64,000 bases of DNA from Datisca glomerata (Eukaryota; Streptophyta; Magnoliopsida; Cucurbitales; Datiscaceae). The translations under genes were made by a program, and so were the position numbers. Location of the stretch: contig QANY01008913.1 in NCBI GenBank assembly GCA_003255025.1, positions 295,940-359,939 of the forward strand. The letters run 5' to 3'. The notes below the pieces were generated by a model. That model was not told where the DNA came from. It made no database searches and saw nothing but the letters and a program-made list of their open reading frames with translations. How positions within the stretch are numbered: position 1 is the stretch's first letter; every line of letters starts with the position of its first letter. Positions 44,494-55,698 of the stretch are shown here, in pieces.

Positions 44494-44922
44494 GGAAAAT
44501 TCCTCTAACACCCCTCCAGTTTGCTTAGACACGGACACCCCTCTAGTTTGAAAAATGATTTAAGACTCATTTCTTCATGTTAGGTTTTGATAAAAGAAAA
44601 ACTAAAAACTCAAATTGGAAACTAATGTTGTTTATCTAACGAGTAATACCAAAATTACCCCTCGTTTTTTTTTCAATTCTGAAATGTTAAAATAAAAAAT
44701 TTAATATTCAAACCCAAATTCACATTAACCCGAAACAACCTGGGTCGGTTTTTATTTCTGGTTAGAAAAATGGGTGTGCCAGACCGTAATATGGGATAAT
44801 ATTGTCTTTTCACACCTAAACTAGCACTTTTATTTACAGATGAAGTAATTTGTCATTTTTCAAATTAGAAGGGTGTTCGTGTTATTTAAGTAAATTATAG
44901 GGGGTATTAGAGAAATTTTCCC
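44494..44922. mobile_element. Mutator-like MITE just downstream of CDK8
   Basis: The left end GGAAAATTCCTCTAACACCC and the minus-strand right end GGGAAAATTTCTCTAATACC are inverted copies extending about 65 bases, to CTAGTTTGAAAAATGA / CTAATTTGAAAAATGAC. The flanks TTTTGTTTT (44485-44493) and TTTTGCTTT (44923-44931) give a 9-bp target duplication with one mismatch. It begins 108 bp after the CDK8 stop, so it may lie in its 3' UTR. Confidence 0.88.
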
Positions 44923-45589
44923 TTTTGCTTTCATGTGGCAAGGAAATGAAAAAAAAAAAAATCAAAGGTTTATCGGATGTCTCCAGGCATTCCATCTTTC
45001 ATGAAGTGATGTCCTAAGGTTTATCAAGAAGAGATGGTTTTCCTTGATATATGCAAATCTTGAATTCCAAGGTTGATGAGCTTCAGCAATCGACGGTAAA
45101 TGGGTTGTGAGAACAGAGAAAAACATGGGTTCAGTCTATTACTCTTGCTTGGTGTAGTGGGAGGCAAAGACACGTGTCAGGTACAAATTTTACTTTCATG
45201 TTTTTGTTTGGTTTCCTTATACCTATATTGTATTTATTATCTGCCCAAGCTTGAAGTTGGTATTAAATAAGCTCTCTTATAATGAAAATCTAGGTCACGT
45301 AGATATCTGTTCTGCCCAAGTAAATAGTAGGGGAAGAGGAATGTACACTTTAACAGATTGATTACTACGACAAAAGATGTTTGGTATCAGATATCTTATT
45401 TTGGTATCAGATATTTATCAAGTCCATTATGTTTGGTATCAGATATCTTATCCATTCCAAAACATTATTAATGGTCTTATAATTGATTACTAAACGAGGA
45501 ACTCCTCGTTCAATTTCACTGACCTTTTGGACATAAAAGATTGAGCAGGACCAAGGAGACTTGCTCCTTCTAATGATATTTTAATTGAG
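44923..45589. other. CDK8 downstream region
   Basis: No gene seen. Three copies of TTGGTATCAGATAT lie at about 45379, 45404 and 45430. Confidence 0.5.
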
Positions 45590-45972
45590 AAGTTCTGCAC
45601 TTTCCTTTTTACAGAACTCAAGCATCTTCATTTGAATTTTCCTTGCCTATGTTGGAATATTCTTTTCATCGAATCTCTTAATATAAGGTAGACTGATAGT
45701 ATGTTGCTTTCTGTGCCAGAAAGCATTGAGAATATCAGAACATAATTCTTTATAGATTTTTTGTTAAAAAATATTTTAATTTTATTTTGAAGAGTAGGAC
45801 CTTGAAGCTGTTCTTCAATTCTGTTGAATTTTAATTCATCCCGTAAAAAATACAATTGTTTTTCTTTACAAGAAATGTGATTTATGGAATTAGAAATAGA
45901 TTTTTCTTTTAGAGTATTTAATTTTTTTTTACGAGGAGAAGAAAGAAATTTAAATTTTATAAGTTTATTCAT
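45590..45972 (-). pseudogene. Endogenous pararetrovirus, start of reverse transcriptase
   Basis: A frame at 45628-45972 has a basic linker and an FNRIEEQLQ-type stretch. After a frameshift near 45770 the next frame has the conserved region that opens caulimovirid RT (around NAFWHRKQH), interrupted by a stop. The catalytic YxDD part is absent: the viral sequence ends near 45590. This RT would have copied pregenomic RNA. Confidence 0.7.
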
Positions 45973-46079
45973 GACATAGGTAATTATTCCATCATATTCT
46001 GTTGAAAACAGATAATTTTATCGGTCATGTTTTTTACTACGACAAAAGATGTTTTGAAACATACATTGTCCGGCAAATA

Positions 46080-46290
46080 TGAACTGTGGGTATTTCATAA
46101 CTGATATGCATACGAGTACCATTGGCAGAGGACAAATTCTTTTGTATTCTTGAAACACTTGGTTGTAACAAGTTCTTCCTACATACAATTCAAATCTGCT
46201 CCTGAATCCATAAGAGCCATTGTCGTGAAATCAAAATCTCGAATAATTACTCTGACCATTATGTGCTATTTTTTGATTTTGATGTGATTA
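46080..46290 (-). pseudogene. Endogenous pararetrovirus aspartic protease remnant
   Basis: The minus strand shows MALMDSGADLNC near 46210-46240, the caulimovirid retropepsin active-site context. Stops lie on both sides. It is placed correctly between coat and RT regions. Confidence 0.65.
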
Positions 46291-46509
46291 AGTATTTGGA
46301 TGAAGTTATCATCGTCTTGACTGTTAACAATAGGTTCGTCATCCTCATTGTCAGAAATTAGTAATTTACTAGGTTCATTAAATTCTTATTTATTAATTAA
46401 ATTTTCTATTTTTAAAAGGTTTAATTCTTCCTTATGTGTTATAATTTCTTATTTCTTTTATTTTAATTTTAGTATTTTTAATTTCTTTTTGAAGTTCCTA
46501 TAAGGTAAC

Positions 46510-47500
46510 TTATTTTTCTTTCCCTTTTATCTTATTGATTTTTTCAAAGATTTGTGAAAGACTTGCAGTATTATTATTATTAGACTTAATATTTTCTTTT
46601 TTGAGATTTACCTTTTTAAGTCTTTCAAGGTATTCTTGTTTTAATTTTAGATTTTCAAATTTGCCAATGAAATCTAACAAGATGATTTTTTGTTCTTCAT
46701 TTTTATTTAAGACATTAATTTTTTGACGGCAACTATCCCTACACCCCACAGTGATGTTAGGAAAATCATCGTCAGAACTTGAGAATTCAGTTTCAGAGGA
46801 TTCGAGGGTTTCATATTCTCCTAAATCTTCACTATTATTTTCATAATAATCTATTATTTTTAAGATTCTAAACAATTCATGTTTATCATCTTCAGAAATT
46901 TTTAATTGGTTAATTTTATTCTTAACTTGACAGGTGTTAGAAATATGACATTTTCTGGTCACATTTGAAACACGTAGTATTACTTTTATAAAAAATTTTA
47001 GTAAAATTTTTCTTAGAATAATTTTTATTCTCAAACAATCATTTATCAAATTTTTTATTCTTTGAGAAAGATTGATCAAAATTTTTATTTATGTTTTAAT
47101 GATAATTCTTCCTATAAGGTTTGTGAGACCTTCTAGGGCTTATGTATGAATATTTCCTATTTTTCTGAGAATGAACAATAGAGGGTAAACCATATTGCTC
47201 ACAAGAATTAAATTATATTGCTCACAAGAATTACCTAACTCATATTTAGCAGTTTTACTTTCAGTTTTAATTTGTCTATTGATTTTCATATCAACACACA
47301 TTTTTAATAATTTCTTTTCTATTATAGTAATTATTGTTCCATAGATTAGACTATCATAATCTATATTACCTATATCATTACTAAGGACTGTTCTTATTTT
47401 GTGTGCAAATAGATTAGATAATTCATTAATAAATTTTTCTTTCCAAAAGGGTTGATTACTATCATCCCTTGACATTACTTTGGATAAAATATATTTTTAT
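46510..47500 (-). pseudogene. Endogenous pararetrovirus coat-protein region with zinc finger
   Basis: The right part (47140-47475) includes NQPFWKEKFINELSNLFAHK and YDSLIYGTIITIIEK, the capsid core landmarks of petu-/florendovirus-like polyproteins. The left part (46510-47079) holds a CCHC-like finger remnant near TRKCHISNTCQVKNKI, an acidic serine stretch, and LKQEYLERLKKV. The capsid assembles the particle and packages RNA/DNA. At least one frameshift (about 47080-47140) and the loss of the first finger cysteines break it. Confidence 0.7.
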
Positions 47501-48965
47501 ATCAATTAAAATCACTTAAGATTGGACATCTAAGATTGATTAATTGATCATGGATACGCAAAGTAATATTACTTGGCGTACCAATGAAATGTTCAATTAT
47601 TGTATAAATGAGTGTATTAATTCCATTAGGTATTGTTTCTTGATTTTCTTCAATAATTGGGTTTCCTTCAGCATCAATCTTTATTGCTGAAAGAATGACA
47701 ATTTTGCATTCTTCCGTGAAATATTTTTCTCACCAGAAATGGAGCATTCCTGTGAATCCTGTGACTAAAAGATTTATTAATTTTTCATGAAGTAAATTGT
47801 GGGTGGTAATGTAGCTGTTAGCTACCATTGCCTTGTGTTGTAATTTATTGAGGACTTCCCGTTCAGAAAGACTATCAATGTTCCATTAATATAATTTTTT
47901 GGCAGAAACAGAAAATTGATGAACAAGAGAAGATTCAGTAATTTAAATGTGAAGAGGCATGAGTTTCTTATGCCATTTTCTTTCTAACTTATTAATTTCT
48001 ATTTTTTTCAATATTGTTAATATTTTTAAATCCACTGATTGTTGATGATTCATTGGTTAATTATGATCTATGACTTTCTGAATCTGAATTATCGTCTTGG
48101 TTCATTACTTTCAATTCTTGAAATATTTCACCAATTTTTTCAGACTTAGTTTCAAATTGTGAACTACTGTTTTGGTTAACAATCTTAACAGAAGAAGACG
48201 ATTCAGTATATTTATTCTTTAATTCATGAATCATCTTATCAATTTTTTATTAATAGAAATAATTTTTAAAGTGATTTTATCTGAAAGATTTATTAAAAGT
48301 TTTTCTTTCAGGGATTCATTAGGTTTAGGTTCATTAAGAACATCGACCTTATTCTCAATTTTATCTAATTATTTTTCTATTGTAATTAGGCTCTGATTAA
48401 TATAATTAAGTTGTTTAACTATTTTTTTGTTTGGTTCTTCCTTTACAATTTTGAAAGGAGAAGCAATGATTAAAGAATTTTTATGATTAATCATAATTTT
48501 CTCAGGAGGAGGATGCCTGGTGGACACTAAACTGAAGTCTTCCATGACCCATTTATACTTTGAAATTACTTTGATATTTTTCTCATAAATCTCTTTAATA
48601 TAATCGAGGGAAAATATATCAATTTTGAATTTTTGCATGAATACCTTTCATTCAGCAATTATGATTTTTCTTTGATCCATATTATATGAATTTCTGAACC
48701 TATTATGTCTATCTAGATTGGCTGGTTCGTCATTGTGTTGGGTTAGACCTTCCCAATCTGATTTATATTTTTGACTTAGAGTTCCTATATTCAGGACAGC
48801 ATTAACATGATGAAGGTTTCCTTGAAAATCTGATTCAGTGGGTACTTCAACTTTGTCAGATTATTCAGACTTATTATCAAAGACTGACTGACTAATTTAG
48901 GAACTTGTGGCTATGCCTTTAAGTCTTAAATTTTTAATTTAAAAATTTTTTAATTCTTGTTCTAA
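47501..48965 (-). pseudogene. Endogenous pararetrovirus, linker between movement and coat regions
   Basis: A low-complexity, Lys/Ile/Asn-rich minus-strand stretch with short frames (for example 48369-48638) and many stops. Position, not motif, places it in the viral polyprotein. Confidence 0.45.
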
Positions 48966-49900
48966 TTATTGAATCATGAGATCTTGATCATTATTAATGG
49001 ATGATCCAGAAAAAGAATTCCTATGGGTACTAGACTGGCTATACTCCCTAATTTGTTGACTAGAACTAGAAGATGATTGAAAGGTAATTTTAATAGTACC
49101 ATCCATGTACTGGTAGATGTAATCTACATCTTCAATCAGTCTTTGAATTGGAGTAGGTTGACTCTCATTAGTTAAAAGCCAATTTGAAAGTAAATTAATA
49201 TCAAACCACCTAATTGTTTTATGAACTCTAATATTGGCATTACTATGGTTAGATTGGATCAATATAGTTTGATTCTTTGGACTCTTATTGATGGCTTGAA
49301 AATTCATATTTGTTTTGGTTTCTTTGTAATGAATTCTAAAGATTAAAGGTAGAGGTTGAGTTCCTTCTAGAACTTGGTAAACACTAGTTTTAATATTTAA
49401 AGCTAAAGATTTTAAAATATGAGGATCTGTTAAACTAACAGACAGATTTGGAAAACAATCAAAATGGATTGGGCCATTACAAAGTGATGATTCAATTAAT
49501 CCTAAGATACTATCATTGAAGTTTGTAAATCTTGCATCTCACAAGGCTAGTAAGACAGAGGTATTTAGGCATCATCTTGTGAGTGGTTTAACTCCAACTT
49601 GGACTAAACCAAAATGAAGGAAATTATATCATTCTCGAATATGATACTTTATTGTATCAAAGGAAAGTAATTGACAAGTTTAATGCTCTTTCCCAAGAGT
49701 ATATATTTTTTCAATTGTTTTTACATGACGCCGAGGCTTGAAGGAAGCAACAGACCATGTTGATTTATAAATATTTTTATTGGGGATTTTAGGTATATTC
49801 CATACCCTATGATCTACTTGATCATATACTAATTCAATATGTTCATCATTTATTATGTTGGGTACTGGGTTATTGTAGACTTATTACTAATAGAAAATTT
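48966..49900 (-). pseudogene. Endogenous pararetrovirus movement-protein region
   Basis: The minus strand reads LKSLALNIKTSVYQVLEGTQ near 49390, then INLLSNWLL and a Ser/Gln-rich tail (48966-49307). This resembles the 30K-type movement protein of florendovirus-like genomes, which would widen plasmodesmata for cell-to-cell spread. Stops interrupt it, and the N-terminal part up to 49900 is badly decayed. Confidence 0.6.
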
Positions 49901-50350
49901 ACTTCTAAATAATCTACCCATGGCTCCACTAACTAAATTATTCTTATTATTAAGAATTTCATACTGTAATTTTATTACTAAGCTTGTGGTGACTTCTACA
50001 ACCTCCTATTAGGTTTCACTCTTTTCCCTTTCAACTCTACAAGCACCATACCCTCGGGATTTACGTATCTAAGAGGTTTTACCTAGGTCTCTGGAGCTAA
50101 CTAAATAGAAGCTGATACGTCTGCCTCTGGTAAACAAATTCACAGATTAAGAAACAAATAATATAGAGAAATAGTCAATTATGAGAATAATCAGCCACTT
50201 GACGGAGAGTGAGATTAATTATAAGCAATTATTCAAAGAAACAAATAAGTAACAATAATATCAATAACCAGCCATAATAAGCGGTGAACATATTAATTAT
50301 ACAGAAATTGAAGTAGAAACAGTAAATGAACAGTATTATCTCCACCAGGT

Positions 50351-50365
50351 TTGACTCTGATACCA
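50351..50365 (-). other. Pararetrovirus primer binding site
   Basis: The minus strand reads TGGTATCAGAGTC, complementary to initiator tRNA-Met, about 460 bp upstream of the first decayed coding sequence. By convention, position 1 of such genomes starts here. Confidence 0.75.
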
Positions 50366-50454
50366 AAAGGCGCGGAATCAACAGTAAATTAGAGAGGGGG
50401 GGGGGGGTATTAAGATGTAAAAAGATAAACAGTAAAAACTATATTAACAAATAA

Positions 50455-50600
50455 TAATTACAAAAGCTCCTATTAGGCTTCACTCTTCTCCCTTTTGCGT
50501 TGTGGTGGCTTCTATTATTATTAGACTTAGTATTTTCTTTTTTCACAATTACCTTTTTAAGTTTTTCAAGGTATTCTTGTTTTAATTCTGAATTTTTAAT
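50455..50600 (-). repeat. Displaced duplicate of viral coat and leader sequence
   Basis: 50463-50497 (CTCCTATTAGGCTTCACTCT…) repeats 50004-50036, while 50510-50600 repeats part of the coat region at 46560-46650 (peptide ELKQEYLEKLKK on the minus strand). A viral fragment has been joined upstream of the primer binding site. Confidence 0.75.
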
Positions 50601-50614
50601 TTTGCTGACTTCTA

Positions 50615-50639
50615 TTATATATATATATATATATATATG
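50615..50639. repeat. (AT)n tract at the edge of the pararetrovirus
   Basis: About 25 bases of alternating A and T. A G12 run also occurs at 50396-50407. Confidence 0.95.
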
Positions 50640-50739
50640 ATGGAGGATAAACGATCGGTCTAGTCCAAAATGTAGAGAAATTTTGGACCAAACTGAAAGT
50701 TTGGTCTTTTTTAAATCTAAGACTGAATCGACCATACTT

Positions 50740-51511
50740 AGCTAAACCCGATCATTTTCTCTCCTGTTTTCAAAACAAAGAGAATGTGTATATGTAGAAA
50801 GTAGGGTTGATGTTGAACTTCAAATACATTTGTTGAAACTGGTTGATGTATTTGTTCAACACTCTAACACATTTGTTGAAATCCTATTCGTTAAATCTCC
50901 TAAACACACCTTTGTTTAACTTAAAAAATTTATTGAATCCTTCATTCTTTGAATCTCTACACTTCTTTTACACCCCAAATAGATTTGTTGAACTTTTTAA
51001 AATCATTTATTAAATTTCTCGAACACAATTGTTGAACCTTACATCATTAATACCCAGAAAAATACACCAGTATAAAGTTTTTCAAAATAATATATAAACA
51101 CATCTATTATACGTACATACACTAAAATGTTGATGATGCTCATCAACTTTGTTATATTATGTTATCATCCAAATTCCCTCATTGGGAATGGTTGAAACCA
51201 GCGGCCGGCTTTGGTACTAACCCTCAGCAGCTAAATAATAAAAGGAAAAACAAATTATAACCTAAAACAAACACTTTAAAAGCCTGTCAAACTTAGTGAA
51301 GAAGTAAACGTTCCAAGAAACACCTCTTCACCAAGATTCCTAAATAAAAACTCATAGATTTAGGTACAAACAGTGTACCTATCATTTACCCCCAACATCC
51401 AAAAAAACCTCATTTTTTAAATGGTTATAAAAAGAAAATAAAAAAAATTAAAAAATAATCACATCATTTTGGTAGACGTGCTAAAATGATCGTGACCATC
51501 TATTTTTTTAC
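50740..51511. other. intergenic, upstream of the DOG1-like gene
   Basis: AT-rich, no coding signal seen. Confidence 0.5.
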
Positions 51512-51519
51512 TGACGTCA
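51512..51519 (+). promoter_or_regulatory. TGACGTCA bZIP-type site
   Basis: A perfect palindromic TGACGTCA, the core bound by TGA-class bZIP factors, lies 287 bp before the start codon of the DOG1-domain gene. Function is inferred from the word alone. Confidence 0.5.
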
Positions 51520-51521
51520 CG

Positions 51522-51592
51522 ATTTCAGGTGCAGTGGACGCACCTGGGCGTCCAACTTGTCGAAGTAAAGACTCATAATTTCAGGTGCAGTG
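51522..51592 (+). repeat. 15-bp direct repeat in the DOG1-like promoter
   Basis: ATTTCAGGTGCAGTG at 51522-51536 and again at 51578-51592 (56-bp spacing). Could be a cis element or a small duplication. Confidence 0.7.
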
Positions 51593-51722
51593 TACGTACC
51601 ATGTGATATGTATTGCAAGTTGCAAGAGCTGTCAGCCTGATGTCTTCCATCTCTCAGCTGTCATCCTGCAGCCACTAGCCACTGACACCATTCCGTTTCT
51701 TCTGATTGCCAAATTCCAATTC

Positions 51723-51730
51723 TATATAAA
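51723..51730 (+). promoter_or_regulatory. TATA box of the DOG1-domain gene
   Basis: TATATAAA, 76 bp before the ATG at 51806. It predicts a transcription start near 51755 and a short 5' UTR of about 50 bases. Confidence 0.75.
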
Positions 51731-51805
51731 ACCCAGATTTATAACCAAGTTCGGGTACAGACAAATTAGTCCAAACTTGTAAAAAACTGTCACTTACACA
51801 ACCCC

Positions 51806-52639
51806 ATGTCTGTTCTACCCCAAGCTCCACCAACTACCACCAGAAATGGCCATTCTGATCATGAAACCTTCCAAAAGTTCTTCGAATGGTGGCTCGTTGA
51901 ACAAAATCAAGACCTTCAGAACCTCATTGACGCCTCCAAACACCATGAACACATTGCTCATGAAACTCGGTCCACTCGGTCCGATGAATATGATGACTCC
52001 AGTCTGCGCTCACTCGTAGACCGAGTTATCAAACACTACGAGAACTATTACCGAGCTAAGTCCACTTGGGCTAATCATGATGTTCTTTCTATGTTAACCC
52101 CATCTTGGAGAAGCTCTCTTGAGGATGCTTTTCTTTGGATTGGTGGGTGGCGACCCAGTATGGCTTTCCATTTGCTCTATTCCAAATCTGGGTTGCAACT
52201 CGAGGCTCAACTCAATGAGTTGATCAGTGGGATGAGTACGGGTGACCTGGGGGATCTTTCTCCGTGTCAACTCAGCGAGGTAAACGAGTTGCATATGAAG
52301 ACTATTAGGGAGGAGAAGGTGATTACAGAGAAGCTGGCTAAGCATCAGGAAACAGTTGCAGATACGTCAATGGTGGATTTAGCTCATGCGGTGACCGAGC
52401 TGATAAGGGAAGGTGAGGTGGGTCAGATCGGCGGACACGAGGTGGAAAGGCGAGTTGAGTCTACTTTGGCACCAAAAGAAGAAGGGTTGAAGGAAATTCT
52501 GAAGAGGGCTGATGATCTACGGCTGACAACGCTTAAAAATATTCTTGCCATATTAACCCCAATCCAGGCCGTCCATTTCTTGATTGCTGCTGCTGCGTTG
52601 CACTTGAGGATTCATGAATGGGGGAAGAGGGGACACTGA
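51806..52639 (+). CDS. DOG1-domain protein (DOG1-like)
   Basis: A single-exon 277-residue protein, the usual length for DOG1-like genes. The DOG1 domain (plant-specific, shared with TGA transcription factors but here without a bZIP) spans nearly all of it: HETFQKFFEWWLVEQNQDLQ at 21-40, then VIKHYENYYRAKS, SMLTPSWRSSLEDAFLWIGG and WRPSMAFHLLYSK, and the C-terminal LTPIQAVHFLIAAAALHLRI. Founding member DOG1 controls seed dormancy; others act in development (for example pollen aperture formation). Which branch this belongs to cannot be told by eye. The ATG at 51806 is chosen because of the TATA box 76 bp upstream and an in-frame stop just before it. No frame damage was seen. Confidence 0.93.
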   Translation: MSVLPQAPPTTTRNGHSDHETFQKFFEWWLVEQNQDLQNLIDASKHHEHIAHETRSTRSDEYDDSSLRSLVDRVIKHYENYYRAKSTWANHDVLSMLTPSWRSSLEDAFLWIGGWRPSMAFHLLYSKSGLQLEAQLNELISGMSTGDLGDLSPCQLSEVNELHMKTIREEKVITEKLAKHQETVADTSMVDLAHAVTELIREGEVGQIGGHEVERRVESTLAPKEEGLKEILKRADDLRLTTLKNILAILTPIQAVHFLIAAAALHLRIHEWGKRGH

Positions 52640-54220
52640 AAATGACAACAAAATGGAACCAATCACCAGCACTGAGTTTTAAAACTGAGTCATTTTTCTA
52701 ACATTTTTCTAAAAGCTCTAAAACTGAGTCATATTTCATATTATATATATATGTGAAAAAAATTTGTGGTAGTTTTAGTTTAAACTTCAATTTGTTTTTT
52801 ACATCTTGGGTTTGATTTTAAGTGTTTACTTAACTACACGTGTTAGTTATTAAGTTATATTATTGCAAAAGGTAATTAGGCTTTTGTATGACAAAAATCC
52901 ATGTGTTTTGTTCGATATTTGTCGTTGTAATTTCTTTTTAACTCTAATAGAGCCTTTGAGAAAACAACAAGAAGTTAGGTTCCCGCGTAACAAAATCCAT
53001 GCATGTGTTTTGACTCTATTTATTATCTTTGTATCCTTCTTGGGTATAATGTAATAGAGTTTATTATAAGGTTTTTTTATTATAAGAATGACCTTACTAT
53101 AAAAATAATAAGAAAAATAGGGTCTGAACAATAATAGTTATAAATATAACCTACTAACTATTGCCATATACTGATGAAATATTAAATTTTATAAATACTT
53201 TGTTATTTGTAAAAAGAACAAACCTTTTTAAAAACTAAAATAATTATTTTTATATATAAAAAATATAAAGATAATTCTTGCATGTAAAATCTTAAAAGTA
53301 GGTATCCCAACTAATTTTTTATTTGAATATTCTTCACGTAGGATTCTTTATGGGATATCCCAGTGTAGAGATAATTGATTACTCGTTTGTTTTTTTCTTA
53401 ACTGAAATGGATGGACTTGTCTAACTTGCAATTTGCACTATACTAACTCCAATTCGCGGTCTGTCAAAATTTAAGGGCTTTCATCAAGAATGGAAAATTC
53501 TTAAAAGAAAAAAACTGAAATTGCATGAGATAGATTGAATGCCAGCCTGAAAATGATTCGCTAAGTCGAGTAGCGGCCTCCTATTGTAGAATCGTCGATA
53601 ACCTTGCTGCCACTATCATGTTTGTAAAGACTGATAGTATAGGCATACTGGAAATCATTTGGCAATCAAGGGACCTTGAAATCTGCTCCTTAGCTATAAC
53701 ATTCCAGAGTCATGCAGAATAGACACTGACCATCCTCCAATTAATAGTTAACTAATTGGACCTTCAAGGAACGAGTAGAGTGCAAAAATGAAAGATTCGA
53801 GTAACCCTCCGAGCTAGGGATATTAAAGGCCGTAGCAATGAGACTTTAACAGATCAGTTAGAGTAAAGCCTCAACTTTCATAAGAAGAGTTTCAATAGGA
53901 TAAAACAACAATCCCAAGACTAGCTTTCACGGACAATGTATATTGTGAAATGGTGGTGCTATAACAAATCCAGAGTATCTTAACTTGCGGTTGCCACACA
54001 AAGAAAGTTGGTCACCTTAATTAGATTTTTGTCATCCTTTTAGATTCTTTAGATTTCTGTCAAATTTTATTTTTTTTAATTACATCGTTTTGTTAATAGA
54101 CGTAATTATCCTCATGATTAACTAAGTAATGAACTTTTTTTTAATTTGTTCTATTTTTGTCCTTTTTATGTTTTTATATTTTAAAGTAGTAATTGATTTG
54201 ACATTTTTCCCTTTTTGGTT
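52640..54220. other. intergenic, no gene recognised
   Basis: AT-rich. A less AT-rich stretch at about 53530-53990 has no convincing frame; it could be a decayed element or an untranslated RNA. Confidence 0.45.
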
Positions 54221-54224
54221 GGAG

Positions 54225-54620
54225 AGCGAGATTTGAGATATTTGGTGATAGAGAGAGAGAGATTGGAGAGAGAGAATGAGATATCTAGTAATAGAGAGAG
54301 AGATTATAAAGAGTAAAATACAGATCGGAGAGAAAGAGAAACATTGAATGAAGGAGAGAGATTTGTAAATACTAATTAATGTTTTGATTTAATTAAAAAA
54401 TTAAATATAAATATTTTAACTTATATTTTATGATATGAGAGAGTGATTGATAAGGTAAATAATATAATTTTAATTAAAATATTAATTATTAAATATTAAT
54501 TTACTACTTTATGGTGAGAGAGAGACCTTTAATTTGATATGAGAGAGAGTGAAATGATGAGAGAGCTATTTTAATGTCAAAAATACGGAATGTAGATATT
54601 TGATTTGAGAGAGAGGGAGA
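54225..54620. repeat. GA-rich region with many (GA)n tracts
   Basis: Repeated GAGAGAGAGA tracts separated by short AT-rich pieces such as TGAGATAT and ATTGGAGAGAGAG. Confidence 0.85.
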
Positions 54621-55555
54621 GAGAATCTATTGTTACAAGTTGATTTCAATCATAAATGATTTTCATAATTTTGTGTAAATCAATATGTTTATTGTCATTA
54701 CGTGATTATTTTCACTATCATATTTTGAACGACCCATGATACTTTTTGCAGACATCCATAATTGTCTAGGGAGTAATAACTCAAAATCCTATAAATATTT
54801 ATATTAATTAGTGTCAGTCATTTACATAAATAGGATCCAATATTTAAACGATTATAAATAAAAATATCATGCACATGTAGAAATATATGTCAATTATTTT
54901 TATCAATCAATTGACAAACCGATTTTGAATATGATTTTCGAATATACATGTAAAGAAAAATTACTATTCATTGGTAAAAGGAAAAAATATACTTATATAA
55001 TGAAAATCTGTATTAAAAATCCATGCCATTAACTCATTAACTCCTCTTGTAACTATAGATTTATAGTTATTAGTAAACAGGAAAAAGTATACTTATATAC
55101 ATAACAAATATCAGAATACATGATTTACTATTCTTTGAATTCTACTACAGCTCTGTCATTTCTACAAGCTTTCGTAGAAAACTTTTTCCTTCACATTAAT
55201 GGTACAAAAAGAGTTTACTTTTACCTTAATTAATTAAGATGTGTTGTGATTTTAATACGTACTAAAGTACTTGGATCTAAGAAAATTTAAAATACTACAA
55301 ATTAATAAAGGTATTGTTAAATTTAAACATGCTATCTAAATTATAACTAATAACTAAAATGATGTCATCTTAACTTTAAGAAATAGTCCATACTTCATTG
55401 ATAAATAATAACATCATTTATGATTGTTTCATATAACACATTTTCTAGATTATCATTGATATTCAAATTTAATAAATATTTACATAATGTGATTCCTCAA
55501 TCCTCTTAAAATACAGCATCACGTGACTCAATGATAGTGTGCCTCTTGCCCCATC
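54621..55555. other. AT-rich intergenic, no gene seen
   Basis: No coding, RNA or repeat structure supported. Confidence 0.5.
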
Positions 55556-55559
55556 AAAG

Positions 55560-55655
55560 ACCCTTGAATATATTATATTAAGGTTTGAGTTTGAACCCAT
55601 GATTTGAAGGTTTTACACAAAACTTTTACCACTAAGCTACTAACCAGCATATGTC
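55560..55655 (-). repeat. SINE-like, tRNA-derived element
   Basis: On the minus strand, TAGCTTAGTGG matches the RNA polymerase III A-box consensus perfectly, and GGTTCAAACTC about 45 bases later matches the B box. An AT-rich tail follows. The cloverleaf is poor, so it is not a working tRNA; a tRNA-derived SINE head is the best reading. Confidence 0.55.
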
Positions 55656-55698
55656 CATTCAACAACATAAATATAACACTTTGCACTTGATTGCGCAG

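Larger units (their letters stand above)
45590..50735 (-). mobile_element. Endogenous plant pararetrovirus (Caulimoviridae, florendovirus-like), partial and rearranged
   Basis: Reading right to left on the minus strand: a tRNA-Met primer binding site (50351-50365), a leader, a movement-protein region, a coat-protein region with zinc finger, an aspartic protease and the start of reverse transcriptase, where similarity stops near 45590. This gene order in one polyprotein, with no LTRs and no integrase, is that of plant pararetroviruses; the coat and RT wording fits the florendovirus group best. Many stops and frameshifts make it non-infectious. Its right end carries a displaced coat fragment and meets an (AT)n tract. 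Confidence 0.72.

Noticed and set aside
45590..50735. Reading the pararetrovirus block as a gypsy or copia element
   Set aside because: No LTRs, no integrase, and the movement-coat-protease-RT order fits plant pararetroviruses; it is left as a broken viral copy.
52094..52345. An 83-codon minus-strand frame inside the DOG1-domain gene
   Set aside because: Antisense shadow of a clear coding sequence.
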